62,223 nt of DNA from NCBI GenBank assembly GCA_007571305.1, contig RKRR01000112.1:1-62223 (forward strand), in the 5' to 3' direction. The notes under the pieces are model-generated. The model saw only the letters and a program-made list of their open reading frames with translations. It was not told the DNA's origin and did not search any database. Source of the DNA: Candidatus Poribacteria bacterium (GTDB lineage Bacteria; Poribacteria; WGA-4E; WGA-3G). The position numbers were made by a program, and so were the translations under genes. Of the stretch, positions 1 to 8,833 are shown piece by piece. Within the stretch, counting starts at the first letter, position 1. The number at the start of each line of letters is the position of its first letter.

Positions 1-59
1 GATGTTGGCACGTCAAATTGTTGCCAAATACTATATCTCTGGATTTTCACAGTATATTT

Positions 60-1283
60 TTAATTCCGTAAATCAAAAGCAGTTTTCACTGTCCCTGTCT
101 TGCCTGTATTCAACGCAGTCTGGATAGCACGTTTGTAGTCTCGCAGCGGAAAAAGCCTACTTACCAATGGACGTAAATGCGTTTCCATCTTTTGGAGAAG
201 ACGCATACCGAGTGTGAAGGTATGCATCTGTTCTTCATTGTGGGTTTCAAGTCCATACGTATAGGCACCAGTTACGCGTAGTTGCTTGTACCAGATCGAA
301 GTCCAGTCAACGTTTTTAGGAATTCCCGGCATACCAACTAAGATGACCTCTCCTCCTGAGCGAGTGAAACGGAGCGCGTCGTCTATTGTGACGCTGGAGC
401 CGATACAGTCGAAGGTAACGTCCACACCACCAATTAATATTTGTTGCCCTAGTTCGGGTTGATGTGATGTTGCTCCTGTTAATTCACAAAACGCTGCATA
501 TCTATCGCCGTTCGGTGATAGGATGTCATCTGCTCCGAGTTCGCGTACCAACTGCTGTTGATGTGGATATTTCGCGAAGCTAATGATTCGGTTTCGATGT
601 CCGAGGACCCGAAGTGCCGCAACGGTGAGCAATCCGATAGTACCACCACCGATTACGCAGATAGTTGCTGTGCTGTTAAGCGAAAAATTCAGAACCCCGT
701 GTAATGCGCAGGCGAAAGGTTCGAGGAGCACCGCGGCTTCGTCCGAAATATCGTCAGGAACGAGATGTAATTGCGACTGATGTGCAAGAACATATTGACT
801 CCATCCGCCCCCTGTATCTCGGCAATAGCCCGTTTGAACCCCTTCAGAGATGTCTCCTTTTGTAATGTTTTCACAGTTGGCGAAACGTTGGTTTCGGCAT
901 TGATAACACGATGGCGAAATCCCTCTCACTGGACAAGAGAGTGCTGGTTCGATCACCACCCGTGTGCCGACAGGAAAATCTTCCACTGCCGTGCCTATTT
1001 CCGCCACTTCACCGACAATTTCGTGCCCTAAGACAAAAGGTGTTGACGTGAACGGTGAAAAGTAAGGACTCCCTTTCGCAGTAATTGTCGCCAAATCGGA
1101 ACCACAGATACCGCTGAGTCGGGTTCTAACTTTGACCCATTCAGGCGTTGGCAGTTGTGGCTCCGGTATATCAAGGAGGCGCGTGCAAGAGAATGGAGAC
1201 GTATAAAGGCTTCGCCACCGTTTCCCAAGGTAGCGCATCGCGAGGTAACGCGGGATGCTTTTGGTGTATTGAATGGCTTCCAC
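60..1283 (-). CDS. Zinc-dependent alcohol dehydrogenase (MDR superfamily)
   Basis: A 407-residue medium-chain dehydrogenase/reductase of the threonine or polyol dehydrogenase type, which oxidises a secondary alcohol or sugar alcohol with NAD(P). The N-terminal GroES-like half has the zinc-ligand region SGICGSDL, the motif LGHEIVGEVAEIG, and structural-zinc-like cysteines (CYQCRNQRFANC). The Rossmann half has VIGGGTIGLL. It starts at a GTG with a weak ribosome site. The first 30 or so residues are longer than usual before the GroES fold. A truncated remnant (1299-1681) lies just upstream on the same strand, so this is probably a stand-alone gene. The substrate cannot be read from the sequence. 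Confidence 0.85.
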   Translation of the reverse strand: MEAIQYTKSIPRYLAMRYLGKRWRSLYTSPFSCTRLLDIPEPQLPTPEWVKVRTRLSGICGSDLATITAKGSPYFSPFTSTPFVLGHEIVGEVAEIGTAVEDFPVGTRVVIEPALSCPVRGISPSCYQCRNQRFANCENITKGDISEGVQTGYCRDTGGGWSQYVLAHQSQLHLVPDDISDEAAVLLEPFACALHGVLNFSLNSTATICVIGGGTIGLLTVAALRVLGHRNRIISFAKYPHQQQLVRELGADDILSPNGDRYAAFCELTGATSHQPELGQQILIGGVDVTFDCIGSSVTIDDALRFTRSGGEVILVGMPGIPKNVDWTSIWYKQLRVTGAYTYGLETHNEEQMHTFTLGMRLLQKMETHLRPLVSRLFPLRDYKRAIQTALNTGKTGTVKTAFDLRN

Positions 1284-1298
1284 GGTGTTATTGTATCC

Positions 1299-1681
1299 CT
1301 ATTGTGCTGATGTATCCGGTGAATCGCCTCCTTCGCGGATGATCTTTTTGCCCATCGATTCTTCAATTGCCTTCAGTAGTGTTTCTTTGCGTGCTTCAAA
1401 GAAATGCCTGAAGTCGTCACTACGGAGCGTATTGAAACAGATAAGATGTGAGGCGAGAATATCATTCATATTCACTTGATTTCTCTTTGCTTCATCTTGT
1501 ATTTTGGATAAATACGCTGAAGGAGCGTCGCCTCCTATCATTCGATTTGTGTGTGCTGAAAGAGCAGATTTATTGATGATACTGTTGTAGACATTCTTTT
1601 TAATGTTCTGGTTTTTGCAAAGTTACGGGAAATAAATGACTGTGAGGCATTGGCGATAAGGCTCCGTATGTGTTCCTCCTG
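1299..1681 (-). pseudogene. C-terminal remnant of a GmrSD/DUF262-DUF1524-type protein
   Basis: The frame is open from the stop at 1682-1684 down to 1299 and reads through the ATG at 1541, so that ATG is not a real start. The peptide resembles the extreme C-terminus of GmrSD-like (DUF262/DUF1524) nucleases: an N-K-x-x-L-S step, then TNR, then PSAYL, then ILASHLI, then DDFRHFFEARKETLL. The N-terminal ParB-like domain and the HNH part are absent, and I find no start codon with a ribosome site. In intact proteins this family cuts modified DNA and acts as a phage defence. I read this as a decayed gene end. The assignment rests on remembered family consensus. Confidence 0.55.
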
Positions 1682-1814
1682 TCAGATCCAGTTACGCTAA
1701 AAATCCGGGAGTTGTATGCTTCCTGACCCTATAGTCGTCAGTAAGTTTTTAAGTTTTTGATCCCGGGTATGGAAATTGTTCATATTTACTTCTGAAATTC
1801 CTATTGTTTGATTC

Positions 1815-2396
1815 CTAATCACTCCCATCAAACGTCACGCGTCTGTAGACATGCTGCAAAGGTAATTCACACTTTATTGAGACAAGCGACACGATATCGT
1901 CAAGTACCTGAAATTGTGTCGGCAGCCACTTGGGCTCTTGGCGACGATAGCGCATCACCTGCACCTTGTCTTGTGAAATTAGAATGTATTCTTGCAAAGA
2001 ATCAATTTGACGATAGTGCGTGAATTTTTCGTCTCTGTCATACACTTCAGTGGAGAGCGAAAGTACCTCTACAATGAGAGTCGGATTGAGGAGCGTATCA
2101 AAGACGTTATCCTCGGCGCGAGGTTCCTCGCAAACAACAATAATATCCGGATAGAAATAGGCTTCTGTCCGGATGACTTTCACGCGTAAATCACCTGTGA
2201 TGACCTGACATTCTCCATCCATCAATTGGTTGTTAAGGTGGGTTGCTGTATCTAAAGTGATAAAATTATGTGCGAAACTGGCATCTGCCATTGCTAATGT
2301 CGCTCCGTTCACGTATTCGTTTTTAGTTGTCGCTTTACGTTCCAATTCAAGGTACGCTTCAGGAGTTAAGAGAGTTGGTGCTGCAATAGATGCCAT
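1815..2396 (-). CDS. Uma2-family (DUF820) nuclease-like protein
   Basis: A PD-(D/E)XK-fold protein of the Uma2/DUF820 family, about 193 residues. Typical features are TPEAYLELER near the start, the region YFYPDIIVVCEE with the acidic PD, and LIVEVLSLSTEVYDRDEKF with the EVLS motif. I place the start at the ATG at 2396, preceded by GGAGG seven bases upstream, rather than at the longer frame opening at 2465. Members occur in large numbers in cyanobacteria and Poribacteria-like genomes. Their cellular role is unproven. It stands alone between a decayed gene and sat. Confidence 0.8.
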   Translation of the reverse strand: MASIAAPTLLTPEAYLELERKATTKNEYVNGATLAMADASFAHNFITLDTATHLNNQLMDGECQVITGDLRVKVIRTEAYFYPDIIVVCEEPRAEDNVFDTLLNPTLIVEVLSLSTEVYDRDEKFTHYRQIDSLQEYILISQDKVQVMRYRRQEPKWLPTQFQVLDDIVSLVSIKCELPLQHVYRRVTFDGSD

Positions 2397-2470
2397 CTGA
2401 CTGCCTCCTTCTCCGGTATTTTCGTCTGGGCCAAGGCGAGATAAGAAAATCCCGCCTTCAAACAAATTGC

Positions 2471-3667
2471 TTAGGCATCTGCCTCACTTTGATAGTACTC
2501 CATCAAAATCTCAGCGACTTCAGGGCGCGCAATTTCCGGTGGCAGCGGTTCACCCGCTGCGAGAATCTCACGCTGTTTTGTGCCAGAGACGTTGAAGTAA
2601 TCGTCACCACCGTGCGGGCAGTCGCGCATCATCACAATGTCGTTACACTTTTTGCACCAAACTGTGAAGTCGCCGCGGAAGATACCGATCTCTAAAGCAT
2701 CTTCAGGAATTGTGTCGAAAATCTCTTGTGCCTCGAATGCGCCGTAGTAATCACCCGCCCCCGCGTGATCCCGTCCGACAATGAAGTGTGACGCGCCACA
2801 GTTCTGACGGAAAACGGCGTGGAGCAGTGCCTCTCGCGGTCCTGCATAGAGCATATCGAATCCATAGCCGGTGATAGAAACAGTATTTTCGGGGAAATAG
2901 TGTTGCACCATCGCACGGATAGAGGCATCGCGAACGGCACCGGGAATGTCCCCCGGTTTTAACTTGCCGAGGAGCATGTGGATCAGGATGCCATCAGCAT
3001 TCACTTCTCTTTGTGCGATTTTACAGAGTTCCTCATGGGCACGGTGCATCGGGTTCCGCGTCTGAAAGGCGACAACAGTATCCCATCCACGTGCCTCGAT
3101 GTCCTTACGAATTTCAACGGCGGTGCGGAACGTATCAGGAAAATCCTCGCGGAAGTAGGAGTAGTTCAGGACGTCGATGGGGCCGGAGAGGACATTATCT
3201 CCAACGTCTGCGTAAGCAGGGACACCCGGGTGCTCAGGATCGGTCGTTCCGAAGGTCTTTTCAATAAGGAGTTGCTTTTGTTCTGTTGAGAGTGTCTCGA
3301 TTGCCGAAACCTTCAAAATGGCGAGGGGCGGATTGCCTTCAACGTTCGGATCGCGTAGGGAAATTCTATCGGAGTTCTTTACTGCATCCGTGAGTTGTTC
3401 CGATGGAACGATGTTCATCACAGGGACGGGCCAGAAGAGTCCGTTCGGCAATTTCATATCTGAGGCAACGCTTGTTGCTGCGGATATGTTCATATAGCCC
3501 GTGAGCGGTGTAAAGTACCCTGACGCGAGCATAACGGCTGAGGCAGCGGCACCTGAAGAGAGTAGGACAGACGGGAGTTGCTCCGCCTCTTTGGTGAGCT
3601 CAGCGCGCTCTGCATCATCCGAAACGTAAAGCGGTGTTAAGGTTTCGGCTCCATGTGGTTTAATCAT
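2471..3667 (-). CDS. sat: Sulfate adenylyltransferase (ATP sulfurylase)
   Basis: Catalyses ATP plus sulfate to adenosine 5'-phosphosulfate and pyrophosphate, or the reverse in sulfur oxidation. The 398-residue protein has the nucleotide-binding motif QTRNPMHRAH (residues 202-211) and the second motif GRDHAG (298-303). Near the end, C338, C341 and C350 look like the zinc site of the monofunctional prokaryotic enzyme. There is no fused APS kinase domain. The ATG at 3667 follows AAGGAG. No APS reductase or kinase is in the window, so direction cannot be decided locally. A cysteine synthase 14 kb away would fit assimilation. Confidence 0.95.
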   Translation of the reverse strand: MIKPHGAETLTPLYVSDDAERAELTKEAEQLPSVLLSSGAAASAVMLASGYFTPLTGYMNISAATSVASDMKLPNGLFWPVPVMNIVPSEQLTDAVKNSDRISLRDPNVEGNPPLAILKVSAIETLSTEQKQLLIEKTFGTTDPEHPGVPAYADVGDNVLSGPIDVLNYSYFREDFPDTFRTAVEIRKDIEARGWDTVVAFQTRNPMHRAHEELCKIAQREVNADGILIHMLLGKLKPGDIPGAVRDASIRAMVQHYFPENTVSITGYGFDMLYAGPREALLHAVFRQNCGASHFIVGRDHAGAGDYYGAFEAQEIFDTIPEDALEIGIFRGDFTVWCKKCNDIVMMRDCPHGGDDYFNVSGTKQREILAAGEPLPPEIARPEVAEILMEYYQSEADA

Positions 3668-3837
3668 TGTTTTCTAACATCTCCTTGCTCATTTTTTTCT
3701 TCTTGAAAGATGAAAGGTTTATCAATTGGAATTTATCGATTATAAAGTGTGATTAATCGTGCTATTGGACAATAAGCTGTTAATCTCGGCATGGATTCGG
3801 TTTTGGACAACGGATAAAACCGAGCGGCATTAATAGT

Positions 3838-5931
3838 TTAAAAAATTTGTTCGACTGTACAGCCGTTCCAAATCCAAAAATGGTTTTTGTTGTTCCAGTC
3901 GTCTTCATGACGCACCCTGTCTTTGGGTGTAAAAATGGCTTGAGTAAGGTAACCCTCCGTAACTTCGATTGTATAGGTATGGCGAAACACTTCATCATCT
4001 TCTGATATTATAAAGTTATCAAGGACTTGAGTTCCATTCGCTAACAAATTAATTGTATGTGTTCTATCCTCTGCTGTGCAGAACGTATTGGTTACTCGAT
4101 AGTTTCCATTGGGCAGATCGAGCTTAAAGGCGGCATCTCTCTGTCCCCAAACCCCATCCTGTGCGAGTTTTGTCTCCTTGCTGTCACCTCGATAGGCTTC
4201 GTGGGGTGAACGTGTCTGCCATCCGAATTTACCGCTTTCATATTCTGTGTTCGGTCCAATTTCGTGAGAGTCTAAGGCGGTTGCACTGCCGTTGGGTTGC
4301 ATGTCGAAACGGATTATCAATTTACCTTCTTCTGTCTTGTTCCATAATTCGAGTATAGGGCCAGCCGCTCGCTTTTTTCGATAAAGTTGGAGGTGTTTCG
4401 TCTCATGGATGATTTCGTGGTCAGCGGTATACGCTCGAAATTCAGGCGTATCCGGCGGATACCACGCCACCACATAGTCTACAGGTGCTTTGTGGTACCA
4501 CAGATCCAGATAATCGTCAGGAGCGTTTTCATCGTTGCGGTTGACCGGGAAGTAATTGAAGGCGGCTTCGTAGTTGGACAAATGGGCCACATCCTCTGCG
4601 TATACGCCATAAAGAGCCATGTGGTGGACAAAAGGTGTGACATACTTAATCTTTCCTAACGCATCAGATTTATGCCAATCCTCACTCCGAATTTGGTATG
4701 TCGTATGAGGTTCGATAAGATGTGTGCCCGATACCAATTCCGCAATCTCTGGCGCAATCCGGGCATGATCGTACGCAGTCCTGCCAAAGTGGAGTAGACT
4801 AAAAAGGACGAGGCACCCCGCAACAGCGTAACGAGAAAATTTACCCATATTAGGGATGAGCCACGCCGCTAACATCGGCAGAATATAGAGATGAATCCTA
4901 TCGTTAATCCATCCCCCTGGTCCGTAACTCCAAGGTGCCCTAACGAACATATAAGTGAGCAAGAACGCAATCAGCAAAAAAGCATCTGTCCGTTTCACCC
5001 ACTCCTTCCGGTGAATTCGGTAACCGATGGAGATAATAATTGCTATGCCTAACACGGTGAGGAGAAAATAATTCGCAGTAACATGCCAGTCGCTAAAGTA
5101 GACGATCGATTTAACACCCCAAAAATATTCCCAAACCCATTCCATACCGCGATGGTTACCTTGTTTATGTTGTTTTACACTCTGTAGGTAATAGTCTATC
5201 AACACAAAATACATCGGCACCATATAGAGAAAAAAGCGGAAGACGGGCTTCAAACTGACAACAAACTTTTGCAACAGGGTCGCGAATCCTTCACCACGCC
5301 ATCGCCACGCTGCAGCCACTGTCGGGGCACCCGACAGACAACCTCCGGCAACAGAGATGCCCAACACGACGAGGCCATAGGAAGCGATATGTGACAGATA
5401 CGTAAGGAGTAGCAATACGTAAAGCCAAATCAGATGCTGGACTTGCATATCGTCCTTGTGCTTCCACCAAAACCCGAAACTAAAGAAGAAGAACGAGATG
5501 CTCAGTTGGAAGTTGTAAAATCCCATGTAGAGGAGATAGTTGTAGGTAAAAGGGAAACCGAGCCACGCATACACAGGGAGTTTTTTCTCGTCTTTGTGGA
5601 CAACACTAAAGAAGTAGAGGAAGGCGAACGGAACCATGCCTATTGCAATTGTAAGGAAGACCTTCTCGGCGATGACAGGGGGGAAAACGTAGAGGAATGC
5701 TAACAAAAAAATGTGGGATAGCCAGTTCGGGAAGATCGTTATATTCAGTTCCCATGCGTTCCGCATCTGATAGTTTTCGTGTTTCCCATACTCCTTTAGC
5801 ACTAAACCGTTATAAACGTGGCTTGCCCCGTCTTGCGAGGGGAAATAGGCAAAGATCCAGAGCGGAAGAATGTGTAGTAATAGCATCACCACAAATAGGT
5901 GTTTCCACGACAAATTTCTCCAGTTAAACAT
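3838..5931 (-). CDS. Polytopic membrane protein with C-terminal glycan-binding-like domain
   Basis: A 697-residue protein with no family I can name firmly. The first 380 or so residues hold about ten hydrophobic membrane segments, resembling dolichol-phosphate-dependent glycosyltransferases in layout (for example an acidic PSQDG after the first segment). A soluble part follows. The last 140 residues look like a malectin- or discoidin-type beta-sandwich, with LDLPNGNYRVTNTF and a terminal NHFWIWNGCTVEQIF. The ATG at 5931 follows GGAGGGAG. It sits 28 bases downstream of nth on the same strand. A role in building or sensing cell-surface glycans is inference. Confidence 0.6.
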   Translation of the reverse strand: MFNWRNLSWKHLFVVMLLLHILPLWIFAYFPSQDGASHVYNGLVLKEYGKHENYQMRNAWELNITIFPNWLSHIFLLAFLYVFPPVIAEKVFLTIAIGMVPFAFLYFFSVVHKDEKKLPVYAWLGFPFTYNYLLYMGFYNFQLSISFFFFSFGFWWKHKDDMQVQHLIWLYVLLLLTYLSHIASYGLVVLGISVAGGCLSGAPTVAAAWRWRGEGFATLLQKFVVSLKPVFRFFLYMVPMYFVLIDYYLQSVKQHKQGNHRGMEWVWEYFWGVKSIVYFSDWHVTANYFLLTVLGIAIIISIGYRIHRKEWVKRTDAFLLIAFLLTYMFVRAPWSYGPGGWINDRIHLYILPMLAAWLIPNMGKFSRYAVAGCLVLFSLLHFGRTAYDHARIAPEIAELVSGTHLIEPHTTYQIRSEDWHKSDALGKIKYVTPFVHHMALYGVYAEDVAHLSNYEAAFNYFPVNRNDENAPDDYLDLWYHKAPVDYVVAWYPPDTPEFRAYTADHEIIHETKHLQLYRKKRAAGPILELWNKTEEGKLIIRFDMQPNGSATALDSHEIGPNTEYESGKFGWQTRSPHEAYRGDSKETKLAQDGVWGQRDAAFKLDLPNGNYRVTNTFCTAEDRTHTINLLANGTQVLDNFIISEDDEVFRHTYTIEVTEGYLTQAIFTPKDRVRHEDDWNNKNHFWIWNGCTVEQIF

Positions 5932-5958
5932 CTTCTCCCTCCGATATAGGGATACTGC

Positions 5959-6660
5959 CTAAGCTTGTAGGTGCTCTCTGAAATAGAGACAGTGCTGTGT
6001 CAATGGACACCGCTCACATAACGGCTTTCGGGCATCACAGATTTTTCTGCCGAAGTAAATCAGATTCATATGGAACGGATACGCCTTATTCTCCGGTACA
6101 ATTGGGGGTAACAGTTGATGTGCCTTCTCTGCACTGCAATTCGGGGGAAGCAGTCCGAGGCGTTTGGAAATTCGCAGGATGTGCGTATCAACTGGGAAAA
6201 CCTCCCGACCGCACGCGAAGGAGAGTGTAACGGATGCAGTTTTGATACCGATACCTTTATGTTGACAAAGAAATTCTAACGCTTCTTCCGTTTCCATGTC
6301 GTGCATGAACTCCAATGAGAGTTCACCATGTGCAGTGTTGAGCCAAGTGAGGAAGTTTTTGATAGTCAGGCTTTTCTGTTTTCCGAGTCCAACAACCCTT
6401 ATCGCTGCCTCTATCGCTTTAGCATCGGCGTGGAGCACATCTTCCCACGTTGGAAACCGATCTTTCAACACGGCATAACCTTTATCGCGGCTAACATCTG
6501 TCGTATTTTGCGACAAGATCGTTAAGATCAGGCATTCTAACACATCCCCTGTGCCTTCGCGGGTCGGTACACCCAATAAATCTTCCAGGACTTCTGATAT
6601 GATTTCCGCTTTCTGCTGTAATTCCAATTGTTTTCTTCCACGGTGTTGCGTTTCTAACAT
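5959..6660 (-). CDS. nth: Endonuclease III (DNA glycosylase/AP lyase)
   Basis: Removes oxidised pyrimidines and nicks the abasic site in base excision repair. The 233-residue protein carries the helix-hairpin-helix HKGIGIKTA with catalytic lysine K140, the catalytic aspartate D158 in PVDTH, and the four [4Fe-4S] cysteines C208, C215, C218 and C224 in the spacing Cx6Cx2Cx5C. The length is slightly above the usual 210 residues because of a basic N-terminal stretch. No clear ribosome site precedes the ATG at 6660. The neighbour downstream is an unrelated membrane protein. Confidence 0.92.
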   Translation of the reverse strand: MLETQHRGRKQLELQQKAEIISEVLEDLLGVPTREGTGDVLECLILTILSQNTTDVSRDKGYAVLKDRFPTWEDVLHADAKAIEAAIRVVGLGKQKSLTIKNFLTWLNTAHGELSLEFMHDMETEEALEFLCQHKGIGIKTASVTLSFACGREVFPVDTHILRISKRLGLLPPNCSAEKAHQLLPPIVPENKAYPFHMNLIYFGRKICDARKPLCERCPLTQHCLYFREHLQA

Positions 6661-6753
6661 TATACCATAAAGAGAAAAAATAGCAACGCCTTTTTACAAA
6701 TGGTTAGGGGCATTTAATCCTTCCGCAGGAGGCACACTGACAGCCGATAGCCG

Positions 6754-8640
6754 CTAAAATAGAAAGCGATACATCGGTTTATCGAGTATAACGGCAAGGA
6801 GACTCCAGAACGAACCGATTACGAACTCACCGAGCACAATACCGAGGAAAAACGGAACCGCTTTCCGATGCAAGTGGAGTCCACCGTATTTCAGCACGAG
6901 CCATTTGAGCAGCCATCCGACAAAGATTGAACCAACCATCGGGTTGATCGCCCAACTTCCAGAGATAGCATAACCGACAGGGTGCAAGTTCCACCAGAGG
7001 AATCGCATCCGCATTGCAGCGAGAAGTAACGTCAGGACGAATCCGAACGATGCGAAACTGATCGCAGGCACATCCGGCGGCGCGGCGTAGGTGAGCCATG
7101 TCTCTAATCGGTTAAAGGATTCTCGCCCAAATCCTGCGAAACCGCCTTCTGAGTAATACATGGACAGATATGCCCAGAATGATCCGAGGGCACCCAAAGC
7201 AGAAGCCAGCATCATGAGAAGCGAAAACCGTCGCAGTGGAATGTTAGCACCCTCAGCCAATTTGAAGCCCTCCAGTTGGTGGGGCATAGCGTGCGAACGG
7301 TGAGCACGGTTCAAACAATAGAGGTAGGCGAACCCTGTTAAATTCACCGCTCCCAGTCGGCGGATACCTAACAGGCGCGGCAACATTTCATCGGGGCCAA
7401 TGAAGTGTAAGTCATGCACTGGCGAGCCGAGTTCCGCCCGCAAACGTGTGATCGCCATTGCAATTGCGAACCAAATGGCGAAGTAGACGATGATTATCCA
7501 AAAACTCATGCCCATCTTCAGGCAGAAACCGACAATGAATGCCGATGCACCGAGAAACCCAATGACAATCAGACGATATGAAATTGGTTCGTCTACTTTG
7601 GGAGACACGAGTTGGCGTGCGATCCCCATCAGATAGCGTCTACTCATCCAGATAGCCACGACACACAGTCCCAGATATGCCCCGTGTGATTGCTCGGCCT
7701 CGTAAGGGAAACGCGGCAGTCCTCTCCATCCAGCGATAACGCCTAATAACCGTTCCGCTCGCCAGATTAACCAGAATGCCCAACAGGAGAAAGAGAGATC
7801 CAGGGGAATAAAAAATGAAAGCCCGACACCGAATGGGAAGACCCCAATCGGACTCCAACCGATACCGCTCCACGGACGCTCTGTGAAAATCTTTCGCAGA
7901 TCGTATAATTTTCCGCCGAGACTCGGAACAGCAGGAAACAGGAAGTTTAACCCATTGATGATGTCGATGGTAACCCCGATCGAGAGGCCAAGCCACATCC
8001 ACGGCGAACGAAAAAACCCACGGGTACGAGTTGTCATCTCGAAAGGGAGTTGGATGATGGGGTAACTGAGCCTCTCTGATTCGACCCACTGCTTCCGAAA
8101 AATCAGGCTCAGGCAGAGCATGACGAGATGGATGGCGACCAAGAAAAGCGTCCACCACAAGATCGCAGGGAGCCATGCTGTCAAGTAACGCGCTTCATAG
8201 ATACTCGCGAACCCGTGGTAATACCCCTCAAGCGCACGTTTATTGCTGACAGCCAACCATTGTGGAATATGCAGATGGAACAGGTTTGCCCAGTCGTTCT
8301 CCGGAGTCGCGAACCAGTGTGCATGCCCGATAATCGGCATAAGCACGAGGAATCGATCTACGCCTGCAAGCCCTGCCCCTACTGAAATGCAAGTGTAGAT
8401 GACGAGTAGTTCAGCGCGGTTGAGCACGAGCGCGTGATGCAAGCGGCGCAAAAGGACCCCAATGCCCAATAGGATTAAAATAGTGATAACGGCGTTGTAG
8501 AAAAGCGAGACCTGCGTCGGGCTGCCGCCGCCACGGATAATCGAAGCGGACACCCACCAACAGTTGGCAGGCACTAACATGCAGATGAGGAAAATAGTGA
8601 ATGGCCGAATTCTGAGATCTTTGGTCGGAACTTTCTTCAC
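6754..8640 (-). CDS. Large integral membrane protein, DUF6784/DUF6785-like
   Basis: A 628-residue protein with around twelve or more hydrophobic segments and short polar loops. Motifs such as NRAELLVIYTCISVGAGLAG, ESERLSYPIIQLPFEM and FIGPDEMLPRLLG match my memory of DUF6784/DUF6785 proteins, common in Planctomycetes, Armatimonadetes and Poribacteria and distantly like oligopeptide transporters. It starts at a GTG at 8640 with AGAGG very close upstream, so the start is uncertain. The upstream region also holds the promoter of the divergent gene at 8834. Transport is a guess from topology; the substrate is unknown. Confidence 0.6.
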   Translation of the reverse strand: MKKVPTKDLRIRPFTIFLICMLVPANCWWVSASIIRGGGSPTQVSLFYNAVITILILLGIGVLLRRLHHALVLNRAELLVIYTCISVGAGLAGVDRFLVLMPIIGHAHWFATPENDWANLFHLHIPQWLAVSNKRALEGYYHGFASIYEARYLTAWLPAILWWTLFLVAIHLVMLCLSLIFRKQWVESERLSYPIIQLPFEMTTRTRGFFRSPWMWLGLSIGVTIDIINGLNFLFPAVPSLGGKLYDLRKIFTERPWSGIGWSPIGVFPFGVGLSFFIPLDLSFSCWAFWLIWRAERLLGVIAGWRGLPRFPYEAEQSHGAYLGLCVVAIWMSRRYLMGIARQLVSPKVDEPISYRLIVIGFLGASAFIVGFCLKMGMSFWIIIVYFAIWFAIAMAITRLRAELGSPVHDLHFIGPDEMLPRLLGIRRLGAVNLTGFAYLYCLNRAHRSHAMPHQLEGFKLAEGANIPLRRFSLLMMLASALGALGSFWAYLSMYYSEGGFAGFGRESFNRLETWLTYAAPPDVPAISFASFGFVLTLLLAAMRMRFLWWNLHPVGYAISGSWAINPMVGSIFVGWLLKWLVLKYGGLHLHRKAVPFFLGIVLGEFVIGSFWSLLAVILDKPMYRFLF

Positions 8641-8725
8641 CCTCTTTCAAAAAATACCTTTAATATTTTACATCATTTCTTGCCTTCAGGCAACTATAAA
8701 TCGTTTTAAGTTACTCGTAATTAGA

Positions 8726-8754
8726 TTGTCTACCGAAACGAAGTGTGATATAAT
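8726..8754 (+). promoter_or_regulatory. Sigma-70-type promoter for the gene at 8834
   Basis: TTGTCT at 8726-8731, a 17-base spacer, then a perfect TATAAT at 8749-8754. Transcription would begin near 8761, giving a leader of about 70 bases. Confidence 0.6.
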
Positions 8755-8833
8755 CAAAGGGTTCTGAATATTCACTGGACGCTTGAGAAATCGCTGGCAG
8801 AAGTTTTCTGTCGTAACAAAGGCTCAAAAACCG

